Counted from the stretch's first letter, positions 31,304 to 42,530 are shown. The stretch is DNA of 64,000 nucleotides from Neoceratodus forsteri (GCA_016271365.2 CM028129.1:458318501-458382500); one strand, 5' to 3'. A program made the numbers and translations. The notes: generated by a model from the sequence alone, not told the origin.

Positions 31304-32800
31304 ATGAAAATCTCACCACCCTGGCTAACAAGCATGCCCCATTTATTAAGGTGCTTACGCGCAAGGTCTCCCACCCCTGGTTTACACTGGAGCTCAAAAC
31401 CACACTTAAAAAATCAAGATAAACTCTGGGCTCTAGCAAGAAGAACTAAGAATCCGACAGATTGGCAGACATTTAGAGCAGCTAGGAATGCCTGCATAAA
31501 ACATATTCACTCTACCAAAGTGAATTACTACATTTCCACGCTGGAAAAAGCCAAAGGAAACTCTCAGAAAATGTGGAGGACCATCAAGTCTATTGAAGGT
31601 CGACTGGCTGCTCCATCCATCCCAGCTAAGATCAACATAAATGGCACAGTTATTGAGAACAATTACCAAATCCTTGAAGAACTGAATTTTCACTTCGCCA
31701 CAGCTGGTCTAGCTTTCGATGCATCACTATACACATCTTGTACTAGTATCCATGCCAGCCCTATCACTGTCCCAAAAGCTACAGCCCATCCTTTCCAGCT
31801 GCTCCCCCTCAGCTTCAAAGAGGTCGAAGATTCACTCATCAATTTAGATACCACAAAAAGTGCTGGAGACGATGGCTTAGAACCATGTTTCTTAAGAGTT
31901 GGCTACTGCTATCTTACTGCTCCCATTCTCCATATATTCAACCTCTCTATCTCTTCTGCCGTAATTCCATTATGCTGGAAATCTGCTCATATCATACCCT
32001 AATTTAAATCCGGTGACCTATGCAACTTAAACAATTACAGACCAATCTCAATCTTGCCTATCCTTTCAAAAGTCCTCAAAAATTGATTTATATACAATTG
32101 AAGAATCATCTGGAAACCTACTCTCTCCTCAATCCAGCCCAATCAGACTTTCGCTCTAATCACTTAGCACGTTACTGCCCTGGCTAAGTCACTGATGACT
32201 GGATCTCAGCCAGATGCGAAAAAAAAGTACGGTGCAGTATTCTTAGATTTGAGTAAAGCACCGACACCATTGCCCATACTTTAATTGTGAACAGCCTCAC
32301 CATTATTGGTGCTACCTAGCTGCTACCAAATGGTACTCCAGTTACCTATCAGGTAGGATGCAGAAAGTCAAAGCTGGTGGGCTGTTCTCTGCCTCCTTAC
32401 CAGTTGCTAGGAGTCTACTAAGGTTCCATCTTGGGTCCTATACTCTTCTCCCTATATATCAACAACCTCGATTCTTAAATAACCAGGTCAACCTTGCATT
32501 TCTTTGCAGATGATACAATTTTGTATACATATGGCCATAAGACATCGGAAATCAGGGATATACTTCAAGTCGATTTTGCACAGCTAGAAACAAATCTCAT
32601 CAATACAAAACTCCTTCTAAACGCTAAAAAAACTAAGGTCATGATTTCCCCCCCTAATACTTCCTCTGTCATACTCAATGTCCCACCTAAAGACTTCATC
32701 GTTACATCCCTAGGTGAACCACTGGAAGTTGTCTCTAAATTTAAATACCTCAGCTTTTGGTTAAGACAACAAGCTCTCCTTCAATGGGCACACTGATGAC
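31304..32800 (+). pseudogene. L2 reverse transcriptase (inside Ngaro)
   Basis: Frame 31304-32002 (232 codons) is the post-endonuclease region into RT: KLWALARRTKNPTDWQTFRA, NACIKHIHSTKVNYYISTLE, KINGTVIENN-like, SAGDDGLEPCFLRVG and FNLSISSAVIPLCWKSAHII. RT palm continues with stops (about 32000-32480, including NNYRPISILP- and L-D-L-S-K-A-like blocks). Frame 32494-32796 starts with the intact catalytic box FFADDTILYT and ends LGEPLEVVSKFKYLSFWL. Downstream (32800-33350) the C-terminal region ends near TSFGRRAFSSALPTIWNQL. Confidence 0.88.
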
Positions 32801-33634
32801 CTGTCCAGAAGATGAAAAGCTAGACTAGGCTTCTTCTTCCGAAATAGGTCTCTCTTTCCCCTGGAAACCAGACTTAGGGCTTGTTCAGACCACCTTCCTC
32901 CCTTTACTTGACTATAGGGACATATTATACACTTCTGCAGCAATTACTAACCTTAACAAATTGAACATTCTCTATCACCCCACCCTGCACTTCATTACAA
33001 ACTACCCATACTGAACCCACCATTGCGAACTATATGCAGCTGTTGGTTGGACTTCACTTACCATTAGATGCACACTCCATGCTGGCATTTGGACCCTAAA
33101 ACTTCTTCTGAATAAATTACCAAGCTATTTAGTAGCACTTATCCATACTACCCACAGCTCTTATTTCCTTAAGAAATCAGATTTTATCCTACTCGATGCA
33201 CCTAGGACTCTTACCTCCTTTGGCAGACGAGCCTTCTCAAGTGCCCTACCAACTATTTGGAACCAGCTGCAATCCACTCTGAAACTATCCAGTGTAGTCT
33301 CAGTAAATTTCTTCAAAAAAACTGGTGGCTTCAAAAATAAAGGACACCTGTAACTGTTTCTAAACTCCCTCCCTCCCTAGTTTTCTCCTTACTTCCATAG
33401 TGTGTTCTCACTACACCGCCTTCCTTAAACAACTTGTACTAAATATTTTTTTTGGTTTTTGTTTTTCACCCAGGACTGTTTACCCATGTACCTTGTAGGA
33501 CCTGGTCTGCCATTTATGTATTGTTATGTTATTGCCTGCATTGTATATTTGTTGTAACCATGCACCCAGGACCTCCTTGTGAATGAACTTGCTCAATGGA
33601 GCTTTCCTGCAATAAGCTTGAACTTGAACTCTCT

Positions 33635-34105
33635 TCACAACTCTTGAAAGCTGTCCAACATTTTCTCTGTCTCCCTCTTCCCGCTGCCTATTAACAGGAA
33701 ATCATCCGGGTAGTGTATTACAGCCTTATACTCACTCCAGTCCTGAAATATCCACTGTAAACAGGTGCTAAATGCTTCAAATGTCACACATGCTATGGAG
33801 CACCCCATGGGCATTGTTTTGTCGAAATAGTATTGTTCCCCAATCTTAAAGCCCAATAAGTCCCAATCTTCCCTCCTAACTGGAAGCAATCTGAATGTGG
33901 AATCTGTATCTGTTTTGGCCATCCAGGCATCATTAGTCACCCGGATGATCTGCACCACCTCTTCTAATGTGGCGTATCTTACTTTACTATGTTCCTCACT
34001 TATGAAATCATTCACAGAGTTCCCCTCTGGAGATGACAGTTGGTGAATCACTCTGTAATCCCCCCACTGTTTTTTGGGAACTAACCCCAATGGAGAGATT
34101 CTCAT
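33635..34105 (-). pseudogene. Ngaro reverse transcriptase core
   Basis: 156 open codons. MRISPLGLVPKKQWGDYRVI at the start matches the S-P-L-G-x-V-P-K-K of DIRS/Ngaro RTs. The first catalytic Asp is in AKTDTDSTFRLLPV (residues 63-76; family usually K-T-D-I-E-S-A-F). M-P-M-G-C-S-I-A is at 98-105, and the catalytic Y-x-D-D box is Y-P-D-D-F-L-L-I (132-139), with Pro where Leu/Val is usual. The ATG at 34105 is internal: RT sequence continues upstream in another frame (G-P-Y-T-T-W-P-L-Q-N, near 34140-34110). The frame ends where the L2 inserted. Confidence 0.9.
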
Positions 34106-34149
34106 ATTCTGTAGCGGCCATGTAGTGTACGGCCCTTCTACTCTACATG

Positions 34150-36254
34150 CGGCTTTTTCTTTCTCAATTTTCCTTCTTAAAATGTCCTCTCACTAAACCC
34201 AGATTATTTGCCTCTCTCTCTCTCTGCTACCTCAGGCCTTCACATTTTAATGGGAAGCATGTCTCAAACTCTGTCTTAAGTGACTCTGTCACCTCCCTAT
34301 CAGTATATTTTCTTAGGCACTTTTCCCACATTTCCGTCTTAATGGGCGTTTTGCTGCTTGGAGACTGATCACCTGCCCTCTCCCTTCATTTCTATTATAC
34401 CCCCATTTTCATCCTTTCTCGTTCCCTGTATTTAATAATTCTGGCTCCCTCTGTGTGCCCCTCTACCTCTCCCCGTACCCCAAGCCTGCTCCCTATCCCT
34501 GTCCTTCCTGAAAAATTGTTGGCCTGCGCCTTGCCCCCCATCCCCTGTGCCCCTTGTGCCTATGTCATTCTGCATCTACTTGCCGGATGTGACCCCCCCA
34601 ATTTGAACTGGCATGCCGAAAATGACATTGGGGCCAAGAGCAGAATGCCCTATTGTAAGCCCAGCAACACTTCTGAGGTGCCCTTCCCCTCTTTCCCATC
34701 TCCCCTCCCAGTGTAGACTGGTCAGTTACATAATAGAAACATAGAAACATAGAATTTGATGGCAGATAAGGATCAATTGGCCCACCCAGTCTGCCCATTT
34801 CCTACCTACTGGATAAACTGCAGATCCTATTTAACCAGCAGCCTACTTCTTCCTACCCCCACCCCCCCTAGAATTGCCTTATAACTGTCCCATGTATGCT
34901 TGAATTCCACCACTGTTTTGACTCCACAACCTCCTCCTCCGGAAGGCCGTTACATGCATCCACAACCCTCTCTGTAAATACTTTCTTAATTACCTCCTCA
35001 GGCTGCCACCCCATCTTCAAATTGTGCCCTTGTTCTTGCACACCTCTTTTTTGAAAGACGCTACCCTCTTGGACTTTGTTGATTCCCTTGAGGTACTTGA
35101 AAGTTACTGATCATATCCTCTCCTCCCTCCTTTCCTCGAGGGCTATACATATTAAGCTCCTTAAGTCTCTCTTCATATGTCTTCCGGTGCAGATCCACAG
35201 ATCCAGTTGTTTTGTATCCCATCTTACATCCCCATAAGTCGCCAGTCTTTGCCGGAAGAATTTGTCATAATATATCCAGCCTACCCTGCCTTGTGCCTTT
35301 TGCCTTTGCTCAACTTATTATCAGGGAATACATGATCAACGGAATGCCCAGTTCAGGTTTCTTTTCCAGCACTATGGCTGAGTATGTAGCAAAGCCTACA
35401 AACCATCCATCCCACGCCTTTCCTTTGCGAATTTGTCCTCCTCTTCCTGCCCAACAAAACCACTGCTACCGCTTATTTCACTCTTCCGATGTTCTCTGTT
35501 TCCTCATATTTTGCTGCTGCCCCTCGGCTCACTAACGCAAATATGTCCATGTACTCACCCTTTCAAATCTTCTCTTTTGTGGCCAGTGGCACATGCTCCC
35601 CTATTCACATTCCCGGGCTTCCTATCTCCCTTGTTCCCTTACCTGCCTTCTCTAACCCTTTCTCATCCTCCTCTGTTGCTGCTGAATCTGACCTAATCTC
35701 TTCCAGTGCAGATTCCATTTGACCCAACCCCCCTGTGCCGAGCACTGCAATAATTTGACCTATGTACTCTTTTATGTTGTCTCCTACCACCCTAACTACT
35801 TTACCTGTGGCCTTGTTAGTTTCTTGCAGCCTGCTGGACTCGGGATACCCTAATTGTCTGGTTGTACTATTGGCTGTGGGAGGGCTGGTGTGCTAGGGGG
35901 ATCCGGTCTGGGTTCCGCTGGGGGAACCATAACCTGGTCTTGGGGAGGTACTGATGGGACAGGGACATGGGGCTGTGATGGTACTGGTCTGGCCGCTGTG
36001 GAAGGTACCCCCAGCTAGGGCTGCACCCTGGTAGGGCTGCATGGCCTCCCTACTGGCCTCTTCCTGTCATCCCCTTTTACCTTCCCCACTTTCTGTTTCT
36101 CCCCAGATCTCCCCGGCTCCCCTCCTTCCACCATCTGCCACACTCTGTTGGCCTTCTCCGTGAGCTGCACTATGGCTTTGTAGGTGTCCTCTTTTGATGG
36201 CTTGCTCTTCCTTGGTGCCATCTCCTTCTGTTGGTCTGTGGAAACTGTAGACAT
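34150..36254 (-). pseudogene. Ngaro gag-like ORF, interrupted by CR1
   Basis: Frame 36015-36254 (79 codons) begins MSTVSTDQQKEMAPRKSKPS and is Lys-rich, a plausible gag N-terminus. Decayed frames continue (35.4-35.2 kb: KAWDGWFVGFATYSAIVLEK, PELGIPLIMYSL), the usual conserved gag segment before the zinc knuckle. After the CR1, frame 34565-34798 gives CCWAYNRAFCSWPQCHFRHA then SNWGGHI (about 34669-34588). This fits the C-x-x-x-N-x-x-x-C-x4-C-x3-H knuckle of DIRS/Ngaro gags; a downstream Cys is Trp. The protein would package element RNA. Confidence 0.75.
34733..35196 (-). mobile_element. CR1 3' fragment inside Ngaro gag
   Basis: Left edge ATAGAAACATAGAAACATAG is the CR1 tail on the minus strand. 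The body parallels the 2416-3409 copy: GTTACATGCATCCACAACCC, ATTGTGCCCTTGTTCTTGCA, TTAAGTCTCTCTTCATATGT. It is 464 bp and 5' truncated at CTTCCGGTGCAG. Many indels. Confidence 0.92.
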
Positions 36255-38190
36255 AACTGCCCAAAACCAAGAAAATTGAAAGTCATGTTAATCACTTTGC
36301 CTGACATAACTTTTTTTTTTTTTAAATGCACATATCTGGAGGTGTTCCACATGGCCTTCTAGTCAGCATGCTCCTCTGTGGCCATCCAGGCCTCATGATC
36401 TCCCTCATGTGTCCCAGCACCTCGATCATTGCAGGCCTCCTCTGGGCCTTGTTGCCTCACTTCCCCACTAGCGTGTGTCCTTCCACCCACTACAGGCATC
36501 TGCCCTCATCTCATGTGGCCATCCTGGCCTACTATCCCCTTCTTCTGGGGCCTCTGGCCTCCCACATAGCCCTCTAGGCCTCCTTGATGCTGTAGGTGAC
36601 TGGGCCACACACGGCCCTTCCTTGATTCTTCCCCTCTGGCACTTTCTCCTCTCAATCCTTCCTGAGGCATTGCTCAGCTGTGGCGTATGCCCTTTTGCCA
36701 CGTGGCCTTCCCAATTAAGCCCTTGCACCTATGCCACAGTCCGCTGCCTCTAGTCTGTCGACCTCCAGGTGTGGCATCATTCCCCTCTCTCACCTCTGTC
36801 CTCCCACCTGCAGGCCTCCACTGGGCCCCTTACTCCCTTTGTGTCCCTGATCCCCTTGCAGCCTCCTCGGTGGCATGTGACATCATGCCACGTGGCCACC
36901 GAGCGGGCTCCACTCTGTCCCTCTTTTCCATAGTTGCAATGCTCCTGATGCCCTTTTTGGCATCAAAACAGCCTGTTGGCATCTGAGAGCTACTACATGT
37001 CCCCCACCCTTCTCCTGTGCCCTGTTTCATCTCCTGGGCCTTCCCCTTGGCATGTGACATCATGCCACGGACCCACCACGATGGCTCCACTTCATCCTCC
37101 TCCCAGGCCATTCCCATGTGCCTGATGCACTTTTGTCCTAAAATTTGGTCTGCTGGCCTCTGAGGGCTACTACTTGGCCCCCACTCTTCCCCTGTGCCCT
37201 GTTCATCTCCTGGGTCTCCCCTGGTGTGTGATGTCACACCACGTGGCCGACTGTGCTGGCTCCCATCCAAGCCCCCGCCCCCTTGCTTCTCTGCAAGCCA
37301 GTGCTTGTGCTGCCTCTTCTGTCCCTCCCTCCAGGTCTCTTGCTCCCTTCCCAAACCACAGTCTGTATCCGCTGGCTCTCCCGGTCCATCGCTGATCCAG
37401 TGCCATCCCACAGAGCCTATCCATCCCAATACAGCTCCAAACTTGTTCCCCAAACCAGTAAATGAAAATTTCTCATCCTCAGTACTAAGGCCAGATCAAT
37501 GACTAGTCATTACCCCTTCCTGTTCAATTTCTTGCATTTAAAGGATGAAAAAAACAGGCTTTTGTTGAACTGTAGAGAAACCTCCCAGCTGCCACGTAGT
37601 GCTTGCTTTCCAACTGCTGCAAGGCCCTTACCTGACCATGCATTGGGCCCCAGTGCTCAACCAACAAAACCATGTGCATCAATGCACTGTCCCCGCTCTC
37701 TCCCAGCAATAGAAAACGCACTGTTCATAGCAACAATTTTATTTCTACTTTTTCGCCTACTTTAGCCCTTAAAACAATCAGGGCTCATGCCTTGCTGACT
37801 GAACAAACTCCAAACTGTGTGGTGCTCTCACCCTTCTAAATGGCCCTTCCTCGGCCTGCTTCTCTGCCCCAATGGCTAACTTTCTCACATCCTGCCTCCT
37901 GGCAATGTTCCTGCATAGAACCATCATACATTGCTCCTATTATCAACTAGCAAACTCTCTTTTTTTTTTTTTTAAAGAAAAAGGGGTTTTTACTACTTTC
38001 TGATTCCTGCTTCAACTGGCCCTAACACAGATTCACTGAATAAAAACCCAGGTTATTATTATTTTTTTTTTGTAATCATATACATCTTTCACTTTAGCCT
38101 TGGCTACCACAGTTGTTTGCTTGTTACCTGAGTATAGTCACCAAACCTCTGTTCCAATCAATGCCAATCTGATGTGCTGCAGTCTAGAAA
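36255..38190 (-). other. Ngaro 5' leader with ~178-bp tandem repeat
   Basis: Between A1 and gag, about 1.9 kb. A 207-codon minus-strand frame (36830-37453) carries three repeats of about 59 residues; each has S-H-T/A-x-G, then QGTGEEWG or equivalent, then V-E-P-x-x-W. In DNA the units begin at GTGACATCATGCCACG-like sequence (about 36877, 37055, 37227). Diverged repeat-like sequence may extend to 36350. A T-rich run at about 37961-37975 and CG/CCTC-rich composition are other features. No homologue is recognised. Confidence 0.6.
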
Positions 38191-38404
38191 GATCAAAACT
38201 TCAGCAAAAGTGGCTGAACCACTCCTGTGATGTCCATTATGTACCTCTTTTAGCCCCTCCCCTTCCTGTTGCCTGCTTATTGTTCTGTTCCCTTGTTCCT
38301 CCCCTTTCCTTCCCCCTCTCCCTCCGAGCACACCATCTTCAGGTAAAGGGAAGGGGTGCACCAGGGCAACTTGGTTTGCCCCTTAAAGGACAAACTTCAT
38401 TGTT
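38191..38404 (-). repeat. Ngaro split direct repeat A1
   Basis: The 5' terminal repeat of the element on the minus strand, 214 bp, about 90 percent identical by eye to A2 at 26725-26938. The host LINE resumes immediately to the right (AAAGGTACATCTGGACC). Confidence 0.92.
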
Positions 38405-39108
38405 AAAGGTACATCTGGACCAAGTTGTAACAGATATAACTAGGCCAAAATAATAGAACAAATGAGGGTAATTTTATTAATTGGATTTTGACCAATGACA
38501 GAATAAAATGTTAGGATGCAGTACTCTGCTGGACAGCGTGACGATCATGAACTTGTATTTTGCATATGAAGTAACAAAACTCCTAAAAAGTACCAGAGTT
38601 AATCAAATTTAGAAAATGATGTAACAACTTTGAGAGTCTATTTAGAAAAGAACTAGCCAATATAATCTGGTCTCCATTAAATAACATGATATACATAAAT
38701 GAGGCCCTAGAGTATTTTCAGAAAGCACTAAGTCAGGTTTTTGATAAATATACCCTTTTTACAATGAGAAGAATTAGGGGAAATACAAATAAATGGTTAA
38801 ACTCAGTGGTAGTGACTGCAATAAAAGAGAGAGATGAACTCTAGAAAAGATATAAAATCTCAGGTAACATAAGCACCTGCTAACAATACAGAAACCTGAG
38901 ACATAGATGTAAGAGAGAAATTAAAAAACATAAACATACCATAAAAATCAACAGAATCAATAATTTTCTGATAGAAAAATGTTCTGGAAATCAGTGAATG
39001 AATGAATCCTAGTGCAAAAACATAAGTAAAACAAGTAATTGATGGGGATGGGGAAATGGTTAACAAGAAAAAATAGCTGACAGGTTTAATCAATCCTTTA
39101 CAAACCAT
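38405..39108 (+). pseudogene. L2-like endonuclease, second part
   Basis: Continues the host LINE after the Ngaro: LKVHLDQVVTDITRPK (about 38405-38450) is the L-x-Q-x-V-x-x-x-T-R-P block. Decayed S-T-L-L-D-S-V and D-H-E-L-V-F-A blocks follow (about 38520-38570), then the linker region with short stop-bound frames. Interrupted at 39109. Confidence 0.75.
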
Positions 39109-40389
39109 GGGCCCTATGTACTAAAATGTGGATTGCCTACATGCCGCGTATCTGAGATGCATAGGCAAAACTACGCTCAAATGTTGCGCAGCGGGGTTAA
39201 GGTGGCATTCATGATCATTTCACCAGCCAGTTACACACTGGATCACTTTGCCATGCATGCTGCTGCACACTGGGGCTGGCCAGGTGTGTGTCAGGGGTAT
39301 ACCCACACTCCACATGATTCACAAAGGTCTGGAATCATGTGGAGTACCATGTGTTGGGGTGTGGGAGTTATGGCGGGGGGACCTTGTCATAAGTAATATG
39401 TGTCCCTCCCATGTGCTCTCAGGGCACTGCAAATGTCAAGACCATACAGATTGGTACCGGTGCAGGCCTACAAGCACTGCAGTGCATGCAACCCTACTGT
39501 CCCTGAGTACCCAGGATGTCCCTGGGTGTACCTCAGAAATATCTCCAGCCCTTCACACATCTGGCACCATTGCCACTGAGGTGTATAGACTTTCATAATA
39601 CATTGTGCCAGCCAGCTGTTGTACAGTCCAGGTCACAATAAGAAACAGCTATGTACACCAAGCAGTGTTTTGTACACAGCCTTTGGGGCCACTAATATCA
39701 TGTTTTGCCATGTGTCACTGAGCATGGCATTTCATCCACAATGAATCTGTGCCTTGTCCCTGATGTTAATGGCTAAAGGTTGTATGTTATGCCTACATGG
39801 CATGGGTCACTGTCTGGGTGGGAGACCAAACATCCCTAGGGTTGGTTGGAAAACAGCAGCTTGGGTGGGTGGCGGGCACACACATGCCTATTGGGCTGGT
39901 GGTCCATGAATGCCCAGCAGCCATAGTAGGTGCAGATGCCTGGTGTCAGTGTGGTACCAGCAGTATGGTATGGCATGTGCACCAGAGCTGCAGGTTTAGG
40001 GCTATAAACACATACAGTTTGGCACTACTGTCCCATGCGCTGCTGGTCCTACAACCATATGCCTGTCAGTACCCATGATAGAGTGGATATTGTCACTGTA
40101 CATCAGTAGATTCCATGCCTTCCCAGGAGCACCAGCAAGCAGGCATAAGGGACCCACTCTAGGATCCAAGGCAGGCATCTGATTGGATGCCCACCTGTTT
40201 CCGTCACTCTGCCCCCAGTGCAGCCCTGTTCAAGCAATGTTTGGCTGCATGCTGGGGGAATGAGGCCACCGACAGGTAGCTGGCAATAGTGAATACCAGC
40301 TGGTGCGCACCTGTCTGCCAGTGTGGACCTACTTGGGTGGGATATATGTCTTTGGTGCATACCTGAAACCCTTTAGTGTAGAGGTCCCC
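39109..40389. mobile_element. Non-autonomous DNA transposon (GGGCCCTA-type ends)
   Basis: Left end GGGCCCTATGTACTAAAA (39109-39126); right end read in reverse GGGGACCTCTACACTAAAGG (from 40389), matching at most positions, so imperfect terminal inverted repeats. It separates two parts of one LINE. Inside is a 14-bp perfect inverted repeat ACTCCACATGATTC (39307-39320) / GAATCATGTGGAGT (39332-39345). The longest frames (39248-39598, 39797-40078) show no transposase motif. Harbinger- or hAT-derived MITE ends of this GGGCCCTA type are known to me, but no clear target duplication was found. Confidence 0.65.
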
Positions 40390-41274
40390 TTGAAAACTAT
40401 GTGAACCAATTGAAACTGCAAAGTTACAGGGGGGACAAAAAACAGGATTTTAATAGAGGTAGGTTTTACCTAACGGTGGTACTAAAAGGACGTTCCTAAA
40501 TGTTTGAATTCTCTTGATGTGACTATAGGATCTGGGGTGGATAGGACTGAAGCAAAATTTGTAAAGACTGAGGCAAATGAATTGACTTATCCCACAAAGA
40601 AAATAACCAATTTGTCTTTCATGACCTGTAATTCCAGAGCTTTGGAAAGCAGCTTTGTTATTCCACTATACAGAGGTGGTGAATTAGAGGTTTTAAGTAA
40701 TTACAGGCCTATATCTTTGTTATCTTGTATAGACAAAATACAAGAGAAGCTTGTTCACTCCCAGTTGATGGAGTATTTAGAGAGGCACCAGCTTCAGTAC
40801 TAATTGAGTCCCAGTTTGGATTCAGGAAGGAGCACTGAACAGCAACTGCCTAGGTTAGGTGCAACAATGACTTGCACTTGAATATGGAAAGGGCTGTCTT
40901 ATGGGTGCAGTCTTCATGGACCTGACCAAGGCATTCAGTTTGAGGACCACTCCTAGTGGTGGCCATATTGCACCACATGGGAGTTGGGGAATCGGCAAAT
41001 AAATGGTTCATTGATTATTTGAAAGATCGTTAACAGTGCAAGAGGCTTAATGGTGCTTTGTCATCTTCATGTTCAGTACAATATGAGGTTCCGTAAGTTC
41101 AATTTTAGGACCTTTACTTTTTATAGTTTTTGTAAATGATATGCCTAATGCATGCTTAAATTTAAATGTAAGTCTTTATGCTGATGTTTGTTTATACAAC
41201 AATGTCTGTTTATACAACTGACTCAAATATAAATTCAGTAAATGAAAAATTATCACCAGTCTATAAAGCTGCAG
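40390..41274 (+). pseudogene. L2-like reverse transcriptase, palm part
   Basis: Frame 40504-40803 ends with GGELEVLSNYRPISLLSCI and QEKLVHSQLMEYLERHQLQY, the N-Y-R-P-I-S-L-L palm block. Decayed blocks follow: Q-F-G-F-R-K-E-H (about 40813-40840) and T-K-A-F (about 40923-40935). At about 41130-41190 a V-F-V-N-D-M / L-Y-A-D-V stretch stands where Y-A-D-D should be. Confidence 0.75.
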
Positions 41275-41935
41275 GAATTTATTTATTTTTCATTTTGAAT
41301 TTTGGTAACTAGAAGAGGCACACTGTGCCGAGGTTCTTTCCAGGTATGACCTGGGGGTGGAGAAAAACATACAGTACAATAATGTAGGACATGCTGAATA
41401 TACAAAATCAATATCTTATTTTACAAGAAGTAGATAAATAATTCATCAACACTGGAAAATAGTACAAAGGTGGTAGAAAATGTACAAACAGGTAAGAGTA
41501 GCAATGGAGGTAACAGTTAAGGAAGTAATAAAATATTTACAAAAGTCATTAAAGAAAGAGATATATTCATGACTGATTAGAAACCAATAATATGTTTATG
41601 AAGTTTGCATTGATTTTGGGGTAGAAGTGGGGAGATAGATCTTGAGATTGTGAGGAAATAGAAATAAGAATCCAGTGAACCAAAGGTGATTTAGGGGTAG
41701 GGAGGAATAAGGTATAATGGGGTAGGAGAGGAGAGAGGGAGGGAGGTGAGGGGATAGCAAGGTCAGGTGGAGGAAAGGCAGGAGCAGACAGAGGAAAAGG
41801 ATTGGGAAAGAGTGCATTGTATACAGTACAGAGATGGAGATAGCTGAGAGGAGCCTGGAAGATAGTTCCAAAGCTGGTTTGGTTTGAGCTTAATAGGTTA
41901 TTACTGAACAGGAAGAAGACAAAAGCCATGTTTTA
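41275..41935 (-). mobile_element. L2 3'-end fragment inside the old LINE
   Basis: T-rich left edge (TTTATTTATTTTTCATTTTG) like the L2 tails at 10925 and 23072. Minus-strand frame 41567-41929 includes SSNQTSFGTIFQAPLSYLHL, comparable to the last ORF2 residues. AGGCACACTGTGCCGAGGTT (about 41315) resembles the 58045-58090 tail sequence. The host RT resumes at about 41936 with LNRKKTKAMF. Confidence 0.65.
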
Positions 41936-42530
41936 TTGTACACCTCAAAGGTATGCAAAGGCTGTTAGGCATTTTTGAGTATTGATGTCAGATCAAACTG
42001 CTCTTGAACAATTGGAACATTTCAAATATTTGGGAGTTATGTTGAACTCAGGTTTAAATTATGATAGACACACTGTATGGCTTATGTTATAGATACTTTG
42101 CATAGAAAGATAGTTTTCTCCATAGATTAAAAATGTGCTCTCTGCTGAAACAAAAACTGTAATTGCCAGAAATTGTTTGATTTCTATATTAGGATTCGGA
42201 AGTGTTGTGTGGAGGTCGGCTTCAGTTGGGATTGTAAATAAATGACAGGTTCTTTTTAATAAGAAATGTCATTTTGCTACAAATAGTCTATACGGAGAAT
42301 ATCATTGTAAAATGCATGAAAAAGTAAAAAGGTTACCATTAACACAGAGAGATATTTTTCAGTTATTGAAATTCATTTACAAAAATATCAGTTTAGGAGA
42401 CAGCAATCCCCTGGCAAACTTATTAATTAAGAATAGCTCAAACTGAGGCTTAAGATCATCTGACTAATCATGTCTGGTAACTCCTTTATGCAAAACAGTC
42501 ATGGGACAAAATGCCTTTTATGTTGACTCA
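41936..42530 (+). pseudogene. L2-like reverse transcriptase, C-terminal part
   Basis: Plus strand with stops: KKTKAMFYCTPQRYAKAV (about 41893-41960, overlapping the junction), EQLEHFKYLGVMLNSGLNYD (about 42008-42067) and SAETKTVIARNCLISI (about 42138-42185). C-terminal blocks follow: LPLTQRDIFQLLKFIYKN (about 42330-42385) and VTPLCKTVMGQNAFYV (about 42476-42525). The end is lost in unassigned sequence before the CR1. Confidence 0.75.

Larger units (their letters stand above)
29821..33630 (+). mobile_element. L2 LINE, near full length, inside the Ngaro RT
   Basis: A 3.8-kb plus-strand L2 in opposite orientation to its host. It has a 5' leader (29821-30420), the hydrophobic/NPGP start (LCSGSVELNPGP in the plus frame at about 30447-30480), endonuclease, RT and a 3' end AAGCTTGAACTTGAAC (to 33630). 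The Ngaro RT frame stops after DSFQEL at 33640 and resumes with VPLAPDK at about 29835, so the edges are known to within ~10 bp. AACT at both edges may be a 4-bp target duplication. Confidence 0.88.
26281..38404 (-). mobile_element. Ngaro-type tyrosine-recombinase retrotransposon
   Basis: A nearly complete minus-strand element. In its own 5' to 3' order it has: terminal repeat A1 (38404-38191), a repeat-bearing leader, gag (about 36254-34150), RT (34105-33635, continued at 29840), RNase H (29727-28966), tyrosine recombinase (about 28960-28090), an SGNH-hydrolase-like frame (27960-27507), then B1 (about 27270-26939), A2 (26938-26725) and B2 (about 26605-26281). The A1...B1-A2-B2 split direct repeats and a YR instead of an integrase define the Ngaro/DIRS order. 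It carries an L2 (29821-33630) and a CR1 (34733-35196). No target duplication, as expected for YR integration. Confidence 0.9.
25788..42530 (+). mobile_element. Old L2-like LINE hosting the Ngaro and other insertions
   Basis: Four separated plus-strand segments read in order: endonuclease (25788-26280 and 38405-39108), RT palm (40390-41274) and RT C-terminus (41936-42530). Between them sit the Ngaro (26281-38404), a DNA transposon (39109-40389) and an L2 tail (41275-41935). Composition is AT-rich throughout, unlike the insertions. Stops occur every few dozen codons, so this is the oldest recognisable layer here. Confidence 0.75.
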
